Made by a program: the position numbers and the translations under genes
Notes under the pieces: generated by a model
What the model was told of the DNA's origin: nothing
Database searches by the model: none
Seen by the model: the letters and a program-made list of their open reading frames with translations, nothing else
Shown: one piece after another, positions 1 through 13,324 of the stretch
How the letters are laid out: each line of letters starts with the position of its first letter
Position numbering within the stretch: the first letter of the stretch is position 1
NCBI GenBank assembly: GCA_037176845.1
Contig: JAYKXP010000187.1
Coordinates: 18,060 to 82,059 of the forward strand
Direction: 5' to 3'
Length of the DNA: 64,000 nucleotides
Source: Paramarasmius palmivorus
Taxonomy: Eukaryota; Basidiomycota; Agaricomycetes; Agaricales; Marasmiaceae

Positions 1-740
1 GCGGCAAACGCTTTACGCGTTGACCACCATGTCACTTTCCTTCTCTAGATCTAGCCTTCCGTTCACAGGTACGTCTATACATTTCTACATTCCTAGCAGT
101 GTGTTTGATCCATCCCTTAGAGTAAAGTACATGTTGTGCATCAACAATCCGTCTTGATTGGTATTGAGTACGTGACCGATATTTCAACGCGTTTCCTGGC
201 ATCCTCGTACCCTGTTTACAGGCCTCGGTTTCCCGTCGAGCACTCGATAAGAACTTAGTGCCGTACCCAATCTCGATTCCTAGGCCTATCCCTCTACTGC
301 GACCGCCGTCGATTGCCACACTTAAGGCACTGGCATATGACTCAACGTTCTTGCAACGTTCCGACGATATCTAACTAGACCAACAGGTTCTCCGTGAGGA
401 AGATTACTGTATAGTACTAGGCAAAGGTACGTTCTACGTCTTATATCTGTACTCCTATACTGATACCAGAAATCCCATGCATTGAACAGTGCTATGCACA
501 CGAATACCAATGCTTTCACTTTCAAGATCGAAACTAGGACATTGATAGCACTCAAAATGTCCTGTCATTCGTGCTATCCAAAACAATAAAAACTGGTTTT
601 CTGCTACTAAAACCCCATGTGCGATCTTGTGATTATTCCTTCGACTTCGAGCTACGACGAGTGTCCAGGATTAATGCTTCACCCTCGAGTTGCCCACGCC
701 AATATCGGGATCTGTGCGCAAACACCGAACTAAGGCTGTT
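1..740. repeat. Partial copy of a dispersed gene-like repeat unit
   Basis: This stretch aligns by eye, in the same order, with about 44,740-45,420. Both contain a GACCACCATGTCACTTTCCT block, a CACAGGTACGT-type donor, a CCTAGCAGT block, an ACAGGCCT acceptor, an ATACTAGGCAAA block and a TTTTTCTGCTACT tail. The paired GT and AG signals suggest a once-spliced plus-strand transcript. No long ORF survives, so I treat it as the 3' part of a repeat unit rather than a gene. Confidence 0.6.
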
Positions 741-996
741 TGTCTAACATCTGTCCGGGTATAAATAGATCTATAAGTCCTCAGTTACGCTCATCCCATG
801 GTGCAACCAGTACCCAATCCGCACCGCACATTGATTGTGTGCAATGTCGGGTACAAAAGCACCAGGCCATTGCTAGATCCCAAACCTCCGGAATGGTCTT
901 TCTGTATATGGATAGAGCAAGTAGCGTCTTCGTATCCACTGAATCCTGTTCTGCCACTGGCAAGTTAATGAACGCAGTCGAACTGATTATACGACG

Positions 997-3187
997 TCAT
1001 TGTGTGCAGAACATCTGAAAAATATTAAACTTACCTTCACTGTTATCCTTCTCAGCTTGAGTGGGCGCTACACCCAGATCTCCGTCGTGTCTCTGCCCGT
1101 TCATGGTCGTAGCTATATCCTGATTCCTGTCATCTTGAATATAGTCCGAATTAGAGCAGTCTCGGGGGGAACGAGGATACGAAACATACCGTCATCTTTG
1201 ACTTCTTGAAAATGCGCGTTACTGCCAATGACCTCAAGGTTTGGACATCCCAGGAATTCAGAGAGGTTTACTGACACGGGATCAAGACGTCTACGACGAT
1301 TGACCAAGGTCTGGATCGCATGGTAGGCATCACAATCCCACCATTTATACCACACTTCAACAGTGATCGTGAACGACGAAAGTCCAAATCTTGTTCGCTC
1401 GGCCTCCAATATCTCTTGCCCAGAAGGACTGAAGGACCAATAGTGTTTTTCCCCTCTCAGCCAAGAGTCCCATTGATCTTCACCATCAGATGCGCAAGGG
1501 ATTGGTCGGATGAATAGGTAGATGGGCACTGAAGTTGTGGTATCCATACGCATGTGTGATGCTTCCGCATCTTCACGTTCGAAGAACAGAGAAAAGTGAT
1601 CCAAGGTACCTGCAATACAGTCAGCTAGCCACGACTAGCGGATAACGCGTTGAATAACTCACAATACTTTCCCCACACATCCTCGTCGATCCCGAGCCGA
1701 TTAAAGATAATATGTGCTTGTGAAATCCAACTATCCAAAAACGAATCCCACGTTTTCCTGGGCTGAAGATCGTAGAATAACCTAAACGATTCGATGCCTT
1801 CAATGTCCGATAACACAAGCTGAAACCTGTGTTAAATTCCCAATCAGTCTGAGCAATCACTTCGAGACTATTTGAATCCTAAGCGCACCTCAGCGTTCCA
1901 TCCTCCAGTGCGAGTACGTTCCCTTGCATGACATCCGGTACGTCAAGTTGTTCCGCCCACGGACTATAATACCAGCTTTCTCCGTCTCCCGGATATCGAG
2001 CAATGACCATCCCCGAGGCTCTGTTGTAGATCCCACCAGGTAGGTGTGACAGTATGGATTTGGCGTTCCGATTATCTGGCCAGTCTGGGGTTACTCTATA
2101 GGACCAGCGAATTCCTTCGATGATATTTCGCACGGGAAGAACTCCAATGAGGTAGTCGGAAAGGACGCTGCTATTGTTATATGCCTGCGTCGCCAGACAG
2201 GGTTGATCGCCTTCAGGTAATGAAATTGTCTGCCACGACCAGACTTGGTAAGTGAGACCGGACAAGTCCTCGACATAAGGTCCTTTTTGTAATGCGCTGC
2301 TTCTCGAATCCATCCAGAGCTCACCGAATAGCTACAGGGTCGCCTGAGTATCCGAGGAATATCTCAGTCTTGTCTCCCTACCGTCTGTGCGCCATATCCT
2401 TGTGCTATCGCCGACTAGGAGAAATCAGACTGAGAGCAAACGGTAATATTTGGCTGGAGCGCACATAACAGAGATACATCTCCAGAATAGACGGGAATCC
2501 GTTGCGTTCGAATATGTGCGACACCGGTACGAGTTCTTCATCATAGTTAGTATAAATCTGACATTGAGGATCATCAACTCACCGTCGTGAAAAACAAGTG
2601 CAGGTAATGTGTTTGAGTTGATATAGCCAAAAAGTTCTAGCCAGTTGACGTTCCTACGCAAACATCAATCTATACAGCTCTGAGTCAATGACGCGGACTA
2701 CTGACTTGATGCCAGAGAAGGTTTTAAAATCTTTCTGATACGCCTGTCCAGACGCGAGGTTAGTGACAGCCGATATAGAGAAGAAGTATCTTTACCTGAT
2801 CGGCGTCAGGTCCAATGTGCTGGACATGCAAAAACTCTTTTTCGTCGCCTTCACCATGGATGCTCGCAGCGTGGATGATTCGATGAGCATCCAAAACTTT
2901 ACAGCCTTTGGCATCCCGTATCTTGACTGTAGTCTCCACGATCTTCCGTTTGAGATGGATATTCCCCGTCTGGAGTTTTTGATACTGCAGCGTGTGGTTC
3001 AGTAAAAGAGGAATCAGATAACAGGGATCCGATAACGAACCTGATCCCGAATGGGCAACTGCCTATCCTTACTCGGATCGCAAAGTTGCACTAGGTCGTC
3101 GCTAACGAAGTAGTTACGCTGATCCCCTGCGACAGTCAAGGATACACCACCATCGATGATAAAGTCGGAGCACCTGTCCAGCGACAC
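997..3187 (-). CDS. Gene 1: uncharacterised agaric-family protein, 10 exons, family start codon changed to GTG
   Basis: Hand-built exons (minus): 3187-3041, 2984-2796, 2743-2706, 2653-2583, 2535-2465, 2414-2382, 2331-1889, 1826-1663, 1609-1190, 1133-997; all introns are GT-AG and phases agree, giving about 570 codons. Exons 3-8 have exactly the same lengths (38, 71, 71, 33, 443, 164 nt) as gene 2 at 36,948-39,220. Visible blocks: an N-terminal IIDGG...VAGDQ motif, ELVPVSHIFERNGF, LPVRNIIEGIRWS, and a C-terminal YLFIRPIP plus HYWSFSPSG. From memory these match a large agaric family of unknown function; I give it no function. The codon that is ATG in gene 2 is GTG here (3187-3185). The frame stays open upstream to 3742, so translation may start upstream (nearest in-frame Met about 41 codons up), at the GTG, or not at all. 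Confidence 0.7.
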
Positions 3188-3742
3188 GAGATGATGGGAG
3201 TGTAAGATAGATGTGTTGACGCACGAAAGGTATATTCCCTCCGACAACGTTTTGACATCTGTCCAAACTCTATTGGTAGTGTTCTTGCCGTATGGCTCAC
3301 AGCATGTCATTGGAAGCGCCCATGCTAGTGACACGAGGATAACTTTGAGCGAGGCGCCCTGGGGATTAGATGCTGGGTCAAAGATTTCGTCGGCAGCTGT
3401 ATCATGGTTATAGGCGAGAAAGACTGAAAGGAAGCGGCACCCAAGATTACCGAGGTTTCTGCAGTTCTGGGCTCGGGTTCCACCGTATATAGGGCTCGAA
3501 TAAAGCGAAATATCCGTCGGTATCCATGTCATCGAGGTGATTCGACTGGAGCGTTCAGTTGTCCCCTTTAGTGTTGCTATGCCCTCCGTGGCAGCGGCAT
3601 ACCATTCTCTACTCTCCATATTTCCGCCTTTTCGGAAGTTCGTGCTCTTTCTGACCCTGGCATCACCGGTACCCAACATGACCTGAGGAGCGCCATGCGA
3701 TGTGGGTTTCGGGAGCGCAGTCTTCGAGTATTGTGGGCGCAA
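3188..3742 (-). other. In-frame open extension upstream of gene 1
   Basis: The reading frame of gene 1 exon 1 continues upstream without a stop for 185 codons, starting with a methionine at 3742 and with further methionines at residues 22, 42, 71 and 145. Gene 2 has no equivalent. It could be a real N-terminal extension that replaces the lost ATG, or a chance open frame. I recognise no domain in it. Confidence 0.35.
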
Positions 3743-4343
3743 GGTGAAGCTTCAAGCTTCAAGGCCAGCGGCAACTGATCTGAACCACCCGTGAGTCGAC
3801 GTTCCACCCTATTGGTAGCAGGAATAGGGTCTAGGCAGCGAAGTACAGTCTAAAGCGCATACCGCCTTGCGCTCGCATCCAGACATAGCCGAACCATCAT
3901 GCGTCAAGACCGGACCGCTGATGACATCTGCATCGGGGGCTCGAAATTCAGCGCGAGCGATGCTTGATGGTGGGAAGTAGGTGAGAGGTTATAGTCTTCG
4001 TACTGGATGTAACGGTGACCGAGCTATGAGATTTGGAAATAGGGGTGTTTGGATGGGGAATTGGTGTACAAGAAGGTGCTCAGGGTTCTGTAGTTTGATT
4101 GAGGCTGTTGTCTTTGTTGCTGCTGCAGATAATGCGCCGTCAGTAAAACTCATTCAGAAACGGGAATCGGGGTAGAGAGCACTTACATCTACCGAGTTCT
4201 TCTGCCTGAGTTCTCAGTACTTCCCTGACCAAAGAACGAGGATGAGCCACAGAACACAAGTAGTAGATAGCGAGAACACACTGACTGGATTAAACCCCGA
4301 ACGAGACATAGTCATTCCCGTTAATGAACGTTTATCACCTGGG
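3743..4343. other. Intergenic, no gene supported
   Basis: No convincing ORF. Around 4,190-4,343 it resembles 40,390-40,560 (shared order of TGAGCCRC, AGTAGRTAGC and an AACCC block). A minus-strand donor GTAAGTGC (about 4,180) and an acceptor CTGCAG (about 4,125) look like a decayed intron. Confidence 0.4.
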
Positions 4344-7300
4344 AGGCGAGTTCAAGAATGGATGTTTGCGTTCGGCAGCATGTGGTCTCTCGGTGTAGTA
4401 TAGCCTATACCATCAACCCAACCCGATGCTTGTCTATCTCGTTCAATATGTGCATGACTTTTTTTGTCCCACTATCCCCGCTTTGCGTCGATGGATTCAG
4501 TGGTGGATGCTGTCCTAGTTGGAACAAGATATCAGGAAAGGAAGAGCTATAACGAAAGGAACAGACGCACCAATGGCCATATTGATTATTTCGTTTCTTA
4601 TATCTCGAGTTCGAGTACTGGCCGGTCAATGTTTCAATATCGACGAGTTCGAGCAGAGGTGAATGCCCGAAAGAAGGTACCTTCGTCGACATGGCACCTA
4701 GTCAAAGGCGGGAGTTATCGATCTTTCTATGGCCTTGCGCTGAACACGAAGGTCAGCAAAAGAGAAGCATCATACGGAGAAATATCAATACGTACCACTG
4801 CCAGTAAAGATATCCATTCGCTGATATCAGCGAGTCGCTACCAGCAACCAGGTTTATCCCAAACGTTCTGAGCCACTCTTTCTAACCCTCGCCTGCACCC
4901 AATCCGCCATCCATCACAGACTCAACACGATACCCAGATGCCATCGAGCCAGAGGAAACGAAGTAGCATCGATTTGCTGGTGTCGGAACCTCAGGGCGAC
5001 ACCTGTTGTCTATCCAGAAAGTTCGGGATAAACGATAGGTATCGACACCTCAAGACTCATTGAGCCTCCAACGTTCAACAGCCGATATACGACGACACCT
5101 AGGAAGAGTCCAGATCTCGGCGAAAAGGCACACTGAGAACACCGCCACGAAAAACGAAGATCTCGGGCTCGTGCAATGGGACGTGGTGTAGGCACTACTC
5201 CCAGAGCTGCCAGCTTCCAGCTTGATCCTTTGATGACATAGATCCACATCTACATCCGAGTCTTGGTTGGTAGATCAGCCGGCGAAGCTTGATGCAGCTG
5301 AGGGAGCTAGGAAGGCTCACAACCCGAGCTCGGTGTATGGATCTGAAGGACGGCGTCGGAAATATAGGGCTACGAGGCGAGATGAAGGTGAAGAGTTGAT
5401 GTTTGCGCTAGATCGAGATGGTCGTGTATCGAGGAGGTATGTGTGGGTGTGGTAATGATAACGAGGCAAAAGAAGGACATGGCTGCACGCTGCCACTACA
5501 AAAACATCGTTGCTTGCTATGGATGACACGATATCAGTGAGACGGATCGAAAAAGTGTGGTATGAAAACTTACTGCTTTATGCGGTAGGACACCAACAAT
5601 TGAACAAACCGATCTAAACCGTCATTTCCACCATGAAAGTTGTATTTACAAGCCTTTCGTCACCACAGCGAGCAGCTTTGTGGCTTGTTGCAATACACGA
5701 GATAGCCGGGCTCGATAGCTACGCGGAGAAAACGAGCAGGTGGAACTGGGATCGGTTATTCTGAGTGCGTTGGCATTGGGAATGTTCATGGCTGCGGTAG
5801 GAGGGACAATATATGAGGAATGAGGCTGGGAGACTCGTGGAGGCGTTTATCCAGCAGAGTCTCGAGAGGTAGGTGCAGGAAACGTACAGCATGAGGACTA
5901 CAGGACGTGGGCAGTAGAGCAGAGGACAATGGATGGGTTGCAATGGGAGTGGGAGGTATGAAAGAGTAGTTCAAGGCCCATGTCGCGTAGGTAGCGCAAC
6001 GGAGGCCTAGTATCCTTGACTGAGGTTGCGTTGAGTGTACCGTAGCGGTTTGAGTCTGGAATTGGGAATGGGGTTGAGGTGGTGTCGAAAAGCGCGTTTG
6101 GAAAGGTAATACAAAGGTGTTGGATTAATGATAGGGAATAATAGGTCTTTGCTGAAGGTGTTGATGATGTTCTAGGCTTGCATTTGCCTTGGAGAAGCTA
6201 TGAGTGACAGTGAAAAAACGTAGAGTAGCGTACACCAGAAACCCGATGTCATACCTTCAACATGATTCTATCATGAAGTCGATCTTGCTAGGATACTGGA
6301 AAGGTATATTAAATCTGAGAACGGAGCATAGAGAACGTTTCACCATACCTTTATAGCACTGTGAATGGATGCACATGGCCCATGGACGAGGTGAACGTTT
6401 TGGAAAGAGAAGCGCCGGCACGGCGAAACGCTTACACCTCGACCATCACGACCCTTTTCCTCACTCATCCAACGCTCCTCTGAGGATTCCAATTCCACAT
6501 ACACGCTCCTTTTCCAACACCACGAAAGGTACTTGTTTCTCTGACTACATCCTTTGCCGCACTCTCAAATTATCTCTTAGGGCAAAACCACGCGCGTTAC
6601 ATCTCCGACCTCAACATCCCGGCTTCTTTCGTTGCTATGAGTAGGCTGGATGGCTAGCAAAGGTGCATTTTCAAGTTCCCCACTCAGCTCCCGCTCTCAT
6701 AACCTCAACTCCTGCCTAGGATTTGCACTCGAAGCTCAACACGCCCTTCCAGGTCCTGGTCCTTCCACCTCGGAACTACAACCAACAACACCCTCGGGTA
6801 CACTCCCATAGTTCCAGTCCTACCGTGCACCCTGCCGACTATACTCTGCCTCCGCTCCAAATTTGCGCTTGCCAGATGAATCCTCGCGTCATGGAATCGA
6901 TGAAACTTCTCTCGCGCCCAACCGACACCAAGACCCCAAATCCACACCCCTCGGCTTCGGTAGCCCAGCTCTAGGTTATCTTCACCCAAACCTGACGGTT
7001 GACGGAGAGCAGATTGCGTAGTTGGCTCTATCAGCCGGGACATAGGGCTTGAAAGCTTGAACGTTGAACTTTGTACAGGTGAGTACCATCCCATATCTAC
7101 GTCAAGGCCTTGCTTTTACTTACTCCTACCGTAGCCTAGATCCCAAGAATACGCATGCACATCTCAAACCTGAACGACTACACAAACATCAACACACCCT
7201 GCCTCCCACTGCAGTGAATGTCCTTGTATTCCCGCATCTCGATGATCACCTACCGAACTTCGTGCAGATATTGGCCGTCCTTCAACGTTAACAGCTTCAA

Positions 7301-8810
7301 CATCGGACGCAAAGACAATTTTAGGTTATTGGGTAGCCGGAGCTCTGGGTTATATTCTAACGTTCGACTGGGACATTAGCTGGGATAATCGTCGAGGTCG
7401 ATTGAGGGTTGAGAGCAAAACTCGAGAGATCCTCGAGAGGAGCGGTCACAGAGCAGGGTAAGTAGCATTGAGATACAAGCATGTTGCTATCGAGACCCTG
7501 ATCCTTTTCTAGGGCAACGTAGAAAGCTTGCACCCAGATGTACCTTACCCGAGTTCTTTCCATTTTTGGAAGGACCTTTACTGTATATGTACATCGACAT
7601 TGTAATTCGGAATCGAAGAAGTGTTGTGTGTACGTATAAGATACATGGTTGTAGAATGGATAGTGGAAAAAATTCTGATACGGGATATCATCATGACCGC
7701 TATCCACGTAGACCTTTTCGAAACAGAAGTGAGAAAGGCACATTTCCAATTTCGCGATGCCCGGAAGGCAGTGGGTGTCTTCAAGAGTGGTTTTTGAGAA
7801 TCTTTCGCGACGCTAACTGTCGTTCGTTCTTGCTGTACAGAGAACGAAATCGATATCGGTTGATAGCGGAAAAAAAGGAGGAGTACCCACAGAAACAGCA
7901 AGAATAGTAGCGCTCCCAGCCTTGCTTCATGCACCGCTTTTCTCCCACCCAAGGCCAACCAAGCTTATCCCCTTCCCATCTCCTCATCCCCTCCAATGTC
8001 GCCGTGTTTGAGTATAGGAGGCGTCCAATGGGTGCTCGAACAATACCCCCAGCTGACAGCTGCCAGTTTTACTTCGAGAACTTGGCCCAAACGACTAAAC
8101 GGCCTCATCTCGTTGGACAGGTCTTGTCAGCGAAGTGAGGAAGGTGCCAGAGCTCGAGTGAAGGTGGAGCTGGGGGTGTAGATCAAGGGAGCCGAAGAAA
8201 GGGAAATGTGAGCTTCGGTTGGCGGAACAACCAGCGAAGCCTCATGCGGCTCAGGAAGATTGGAACTCGACGATCTGGGGTTTGGGATTGTGAGAATGTT
8301 GGCTATGAGGAGGTAGGCAGGTGGAGAGTTGACGCGCTGACGTCTGGAGATCGAGGAGGAAGGACCTGTGGGTTTAGACACCGTAGTAAGGCGACAGGGG
8401 AGAACGCTCTTTCCAAGCCTGCCAATGGCTAGGACTGGGCTCCAGCGAGCTTTCGTTGCTGCTGCAGATCACCGTATGTCAGTAAGACGCGTCGAAAAAG
8501 TGGGGGATAGTGTCTACTTACCCCGCGATGTCATACCAACAAGCCAACTCAAACATTGTTTCTACCCTACCCATCCTTGTATCCAAAACCCCATCGCCAC
8601 CCTATGAACGTTATATGAACCACCATAAGCCTGTTCGCGACTTGGTGGAATGGACAACACAAAGCCCGATAGCTAGCGTGAACAAAGGGAGTGCGTAGTT
8701 CTGGCATTCTTGGTTGCAGTAGCAGGAGGGATTCACGAGGAAGGGGGCTGGTTATCTCATGGCGACGTTCATCGTGCAGTGTCTTGAGAGGTGGGGAAGG
8801 AAAAGGTGCA
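4344..8810. repeat. Segmental duplication copy A, high-identity part (partner 47,521-51,960)
   Basis: Starting at GCGAGTTCAAGAATGGATG the sequence is near-identical to the window from about 47,521 for about 4.4 kb, with only scattered substitutions and short indels (above 90 percent identity by eye). The offset is about 43.18 kb and the orientation is direct. No intact ORF above about 130 codons is present. The minus strand shows recurrent intron-like signals (GTGCGTCTGTTCC donor, CTGAT branch, AACTAG acceptor at about 4,510-4,570), so this is probably diverged or decayed gene sequence. Confidence 0.8.
5700..6660. repeat. Divergent spliced repeat unit, copy U2
   Basis: One of about nine copies of a roughly 1-kb unit. 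On the minus strand it keeps two intron signatures (a TTTCCAG acceptor near 6,300 and an ACTCATAG acceptor near 6,200). On the plus strand it begins with an AAACGCTTACACCTCGACCA block, followed by a CGAAAGGTACTTG donor and a TCTTAGGGCAAAAC acceptor. The plus frame reads KRLHLDHHDPFPH, close to the reading in U9. I cannot tell whether the copies are coding or relic. Confidence 0.55.
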
Positions 8811-9900
8811 GTGTGAGGACTACAATGCCAGGATGGAGTACATCATCATCATGTCACTGGACGCGTTGTAATGCGAGGGCGAGGGAAGCAAAGGTATGTA
8901 TCTAGCCCATATTGTAGAAGGAGGGAAACTTCAGCGCTCAGCCTCGGTTGAGGTGTATGAAGTTGTGGTGACGGTACTGTAGCGGTTTTAGCTTGTAGTG
9001 ACTGGCAATGGGGTCGTGGTGGTGTCGGGGAGTGCGGTTGAGAAGGTGACAGAGATATGTTGAGTTATCCACGGAGAAGAATATATTCTCGAAGATTTAG
9101 ATAGAAATTTGGGCTTGTAGTTGGCTTGGACGAGCTATGAGTGATGATGAAAAAAGACTAGAGAACATACCAACTGCAGCTTGGGTGATTCTATATCTTG
9201 AGGTCTGTTTTTGCTGAGGTTCTGAAGGGTATGTTAAATCCAAGAATAATACGCAGAAAACAGTTGAACGCACCTTTATAGGCCCACAGAAATGAAAGCG
9301 TTGAAGGAAGTGGTTGTTTCGAGGAAAGCCAAGCGCCGGCGGCGAACATGCTTGCATCTCGACCACCATGTCACCTTTCCTGCTTGTCTGAGGGCTATAG
9401 TTCGGCCGTACACATCTTTCTCAGAGTAAGAGGCACGCGTTCTTTTCTCTACATCGCTTGCAGCACGCTCATTTGATCCCAGGGCAAAGCTACGCATCAT
9501 CCCTCCGACCTCAACATTCCGGCTTTTGCTGCTCAGAGTGGGGACTTCGCCAAGTGAAGAACTATGAAAAGGTGCGTTTTTGACGTTTTAGCTCATTTCA
9601 CGTTCTCATAGCCTCGACGACACCCAGTAGTTGACCTCAAAGTGGCTTTGTATATCGAAACCACCAACATCTTGAACCAACACTGCATGAACTCTTGAAG
9701 CTCCAACCTACCCTGTACCCCCCTACTTGAATTTGTGTGCACAAGAGCATCTCATAAATATAACGACGGAAGCTGGCGACCGAGTGGAACACGATACCTG
9801 GAAGACTAAAGGTACGTTCTTGTCTTATTTCTCGTCTATAAACTAATCTCACCGTCCTTGATTATAGGATTCAGAGCGACAGAGAGTGTATGTACGCGAG
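8700..9900. repeat. Divergent spliced repeat unit, copy U3
   Basis: Same organisation as U2. The plus frame at 9,291 reads EVVVSRKAKRRRRTCLHLDH after a Met, which parallels U9 (52,393) and, without a Met, U6 (44,700). On the minus strand a CCTTCAG acceptor (about 9,225), a GTATGTTC donor (about 9,165) and an ACTCATAG acceptor (about 9,135) are retained. Confidence 0.55.
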
Positions 9901-11690
9901 GAGTGGCGTCTTGGATCTTGGTTCACCACTCGCAGTATCCGCACCAACCCTCAGCTGTGCGCTGAGCGTTGCAACCACCAGCTCCTCCAGGGCCTAGACA
10001 TTCCTGAACACAGAAAACTCACCTTTACCAACACTTCGTAGGCTTTAGCGTACCTCAGTACTTGAAACTGGGGACGTCAAATACCGATACGCAACCCTTT
10101 CGCTTGGTACTCCCCTGTCAGATGGTTACAAACTCTTGACTTCTCAACATCCCGAGATCTTGGCTCACGGAATAGCGCATTCGTTCGATTGGGGTGCTTT
10201 TGAGCGAAGAATAGTATTGGGATATCTGCACGCGAGCCCATTCTACTAGCTCAGAGGTGAACGTCAGCTTGACCTTTGTTTCGAAGGTGAACGACGCATC
10301 TCCATCTCTAGACTATGCACGTTTACTCACTACGCACCGTAGGTTCCAAACGCGAACTAGTGTTCGTTCTACTTAGGCCCTACATTGTGGCAAGGTGGAT
10401 CCCAAGGATCTCCGCGGTACAGAACAAAAAGATAGCCAAGCTACCGTGTTGCCCTGCCTCTGCGAACGTGCTCTTGCTAGCACCTACAGGGATTGTCACG
10501 GAACCTACTGCCCCATTCTTGTATCAAACGTTTGGTCTCTACACGCGCGCAGCCGACACTAACACTCCAAGTCGACAACTCAAGGCTTTGGTGGTCTAGA
10601 AGTCGGTTTATCGTCACTCAAGGGCCCAGTGTTGTAAGGAGAGTGGACCTCTATAGGCGTCCGCTTGAACTTTGATACTAAAGGTGAAAACACGTCTCTC
10701 AGAGTCATAACGCAGCTTTGACTCATTATACACCCTAGATCCCAACACCTTACAACCCAAACCTGAACAAGAACACGGACACGTTGCGCCCCATCCACCT
10801 CACATTCTTGCACCTCAAGAATTGCTCATACCCCCGCCGACATCTACAATTCGACATACAACCTATTCCCATACCTGAACCAGCGCGATTGATACCTAGG
10901 ATTGATGTTGTCGCCGAGACGTGACGTTTCAGTGGTACAGGGCTAGCTCATCTGCTAAAGTTGGATGCGTCGACGATTTGGGGTATCGTAAAGCCGCGTT
11001 TCGGGTACTATACCAAGGTTCAGCATTGGATTGGAACATCAGTTGGGATAGACGTCGAGTGGTTCAGTTGCTAGTTGAGCTTAGGAGATCATTGGGAGCG
11101 GTGAGAGTCTGGTAAGTAGCCTTGGAATTTACTAGCCGGTCGTTTTCAAGGCGCTGATTCTTTTCTATAGCAATGGGCATAGACGGGGTGTACAAGGGCT
11201 GTGTGAGCTCACCCTGTGTTTCCTAGGCCTTTCCCGAAATGGAAGGATGTTTACCGTCTTCGGAAATCATGAAGCAAGTGCATGATCAATAGGTATCGCG
11301 TTGCCGTATAAACAAGGACTATGGGCTACATAGCGATAATTTACAAGCTAGTAGGATGCACAAGTCCCGCCACAATGAATCTCTTGTACACTCTGATACC
11401 AGATATAATGTGTCGTTCTTCCCTGGTGCTCCCCAAGGATCCGGGCTGATATAGTTGATTCTCCACGGCGCAGTAACCATCTTCACACCAACATCAAAAC
11501 GATGATGGTTGAATCAGGTAATGGCAGCTGTGATTCCGCATCCATACGAGGGGTCGCGGGCGAAGTACCAGTTGAATGAGAGATGTTTTCTTGTCTTGTG
11601 CGCGTTTGAAGCAAAGTCGAAAGTCATCGATGATGGCTATCATGACTTGATTAGCAGTGGTTCCTCGACAAAAAACATGGACGGTTTACA
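8811..11690. repeat. Segmental duplication copy A, diverged part (partner about 51,961-54,660)
   Basis: Collinear with about 51,961-54,660 but much more diverged than the preceding 4.4 kb. Matching landmarks include CAAGGTGGATCCCAA (10,391 and 53,472), TTCAGTGGTACAG (10,928 and about 54,087), TTTCGGGT.CTATACCAAG (about 10,997 and 54,159) and CTTTCCCGAAATGGAAGGATG (11,230 and 54,409). No intact gene is seen. Confidence 0.7.
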
Positions 11691-13251
11691 ATGCTGTTCC
11701 CATTCACCTACGGAATCCCGAGCCCGCTGAAGATAGCATGTCCCTGCGACATCCATAAACGCACGAAAGCATCCCACATTTTCACCGCCCGTACATCGTA
11801 CAGAGACTCGAAAGATCTAAACGTTCGAAGACTTCAACACGAACCTACATCTCCAATCAGTCCCAGGAACCGCGGGACCAACTCAAAACGTACCTCGCCG
11901 CACAAGTGTATCCTTTTGCATAACATCTGATACGCCAAAACACCAAAATGCCTCTCCAAAGGGAAATATAACCCTTTGTCTTTGTCTGCCGAACAATTTC
12001 TTGGGATAGACTGCGCCTAGGATAGAATGAAAGGACGGATTTTGCATCTTGGTTCCTCGGAACCGCTTTGACCTGTAGATCCCTTCGAGATAGTGCGCGC
12101 TGGAAGAACCCGGACGAGATACTGGAAACATGCGCTAGTGTGGTTGTAGGCCTGGAGATCGAGGCCTGGGAGAGGATAGTTGCGGCCAGAAAGTGCGGTG
12201 GGCATCGTTGACCAAACCAGGTGTGAAGCGAATGAACCACAAGCATAAGATCCCTTGCGCAAGTTGCCAGACATAGGTTCGATCCAAGGTTTGCGAAGCA
12301 GCTAAACACTCGACTATGAATCATCAGGTTGATCTTCTGGAAGAGTGACAATGACATACCATCCGCTCATCCAACCCTTGTGCGCTAGCCAGCTAAGAAA
12401 GGAGACGTTAGAAATCAGATACAGAAGGACTCGGAGAGAAGCAAGTCTTGGACACACATAAGAAAAGTATATGAAGAACATCGCAATCCAACCCAGTCCA
12501 ACTCTTCTCTGTTGCGTATCCAGGAAACGATACAAACCACGCTCTCCCAGCGATATACTCTTGCCGGACACGTATCCTGCGCATCTTCTCTGCAAAAGAC
12601 GGAGCAAAAGAAAGAGGCACCGAGCATATTGTTCTTCCTCCTTTGGCGGGCACTGAAGACGCGTACAGTGCTTTCCCGGACACAAAAAGCCTCGGTAGTA
12701 GACGTCGAGACCATCATGATTGCAGGGTGTGATGTCGGTTCATGATGGAGGAAGCGCGGCTGAATCTCGTTCTTGTAAGTGTCGTGTTGGGGATCCACAA
12801 TTCCTCGCATCTCCTGCATGCCACATAGTCTTCGGTGCCTCATTCTCGCACAAATCTGAAAACGCGAATGAATGGTTCAGTCTGGGGGATATTCACTGCG
12901 GAGCGAGGTTTACACACCTTGCCTAAGATATTCACGTTGACATCCGTGTGGTTTTGGTAGTTTTCCCTTGAGCCTTCGAGCTCAAGAGGTACTAGAGATG
13001 CACCTTGGCTTCCACCACCGATCGTATCCTATGCTTGCCTGCTCTTCATGGGCACTAGAGCCCTTCGTGACGATGGAATTTGGAGCCAGCAGTAGTAATA
13101 GCCAAATATACCAGCTAGAGTAATTGTTGGCGTCAGAAACTGAAGACCGAGGAAGAGGAAAAGGTACAGATGTACCAATGCCCGCATCATCCCACCTTCG
13201 AGAACAACCAATTACGCATTCGAACGAGGAAACCTTCTTTGGAAAAGACAT
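11500..13251 (-). pseudogene. Decayed third paralogue of the gene 1 / gene 2 family
   Basis: Collinear fragments of the family lie on the minus strand. They are a candidate start at 13,251 (MSF...), an exon-5-like end followed by GTGTGT (about 12,460), an exon 6 reading SAQGLDERM (about 12,370), exon 7 reading LDLQAYNHTSACFQYLVRVL (about 12,060-12,300), exon 8 reading MWDAFVRLWMSQGHAIFSGL (about 11,720-11,790), and traces of exon 9 near 11,560. Frames are broken by stops and indels, for example a stop at the start of exon 7 and a frame break at the end of exon 8. The upstream end lies about 75 bp from the TIR element at 13,325. Confidence 0.7.
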
Positions 13252-13324
13252 CGTATCGCGCTAAACGTAACTATCAGTAAAAGACAATACGCTGACTCGG
13301 TGAACGTTAGAACATACCCATTTA

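Noticed and set aside
1113..1604. Separate 163-codon gene on the minus strand
   Set aside because: It is exon 9 of gene 1 read into the flanking introns, as shown by the in-phase joins to exons 8 and 10 and the match to gene 2.
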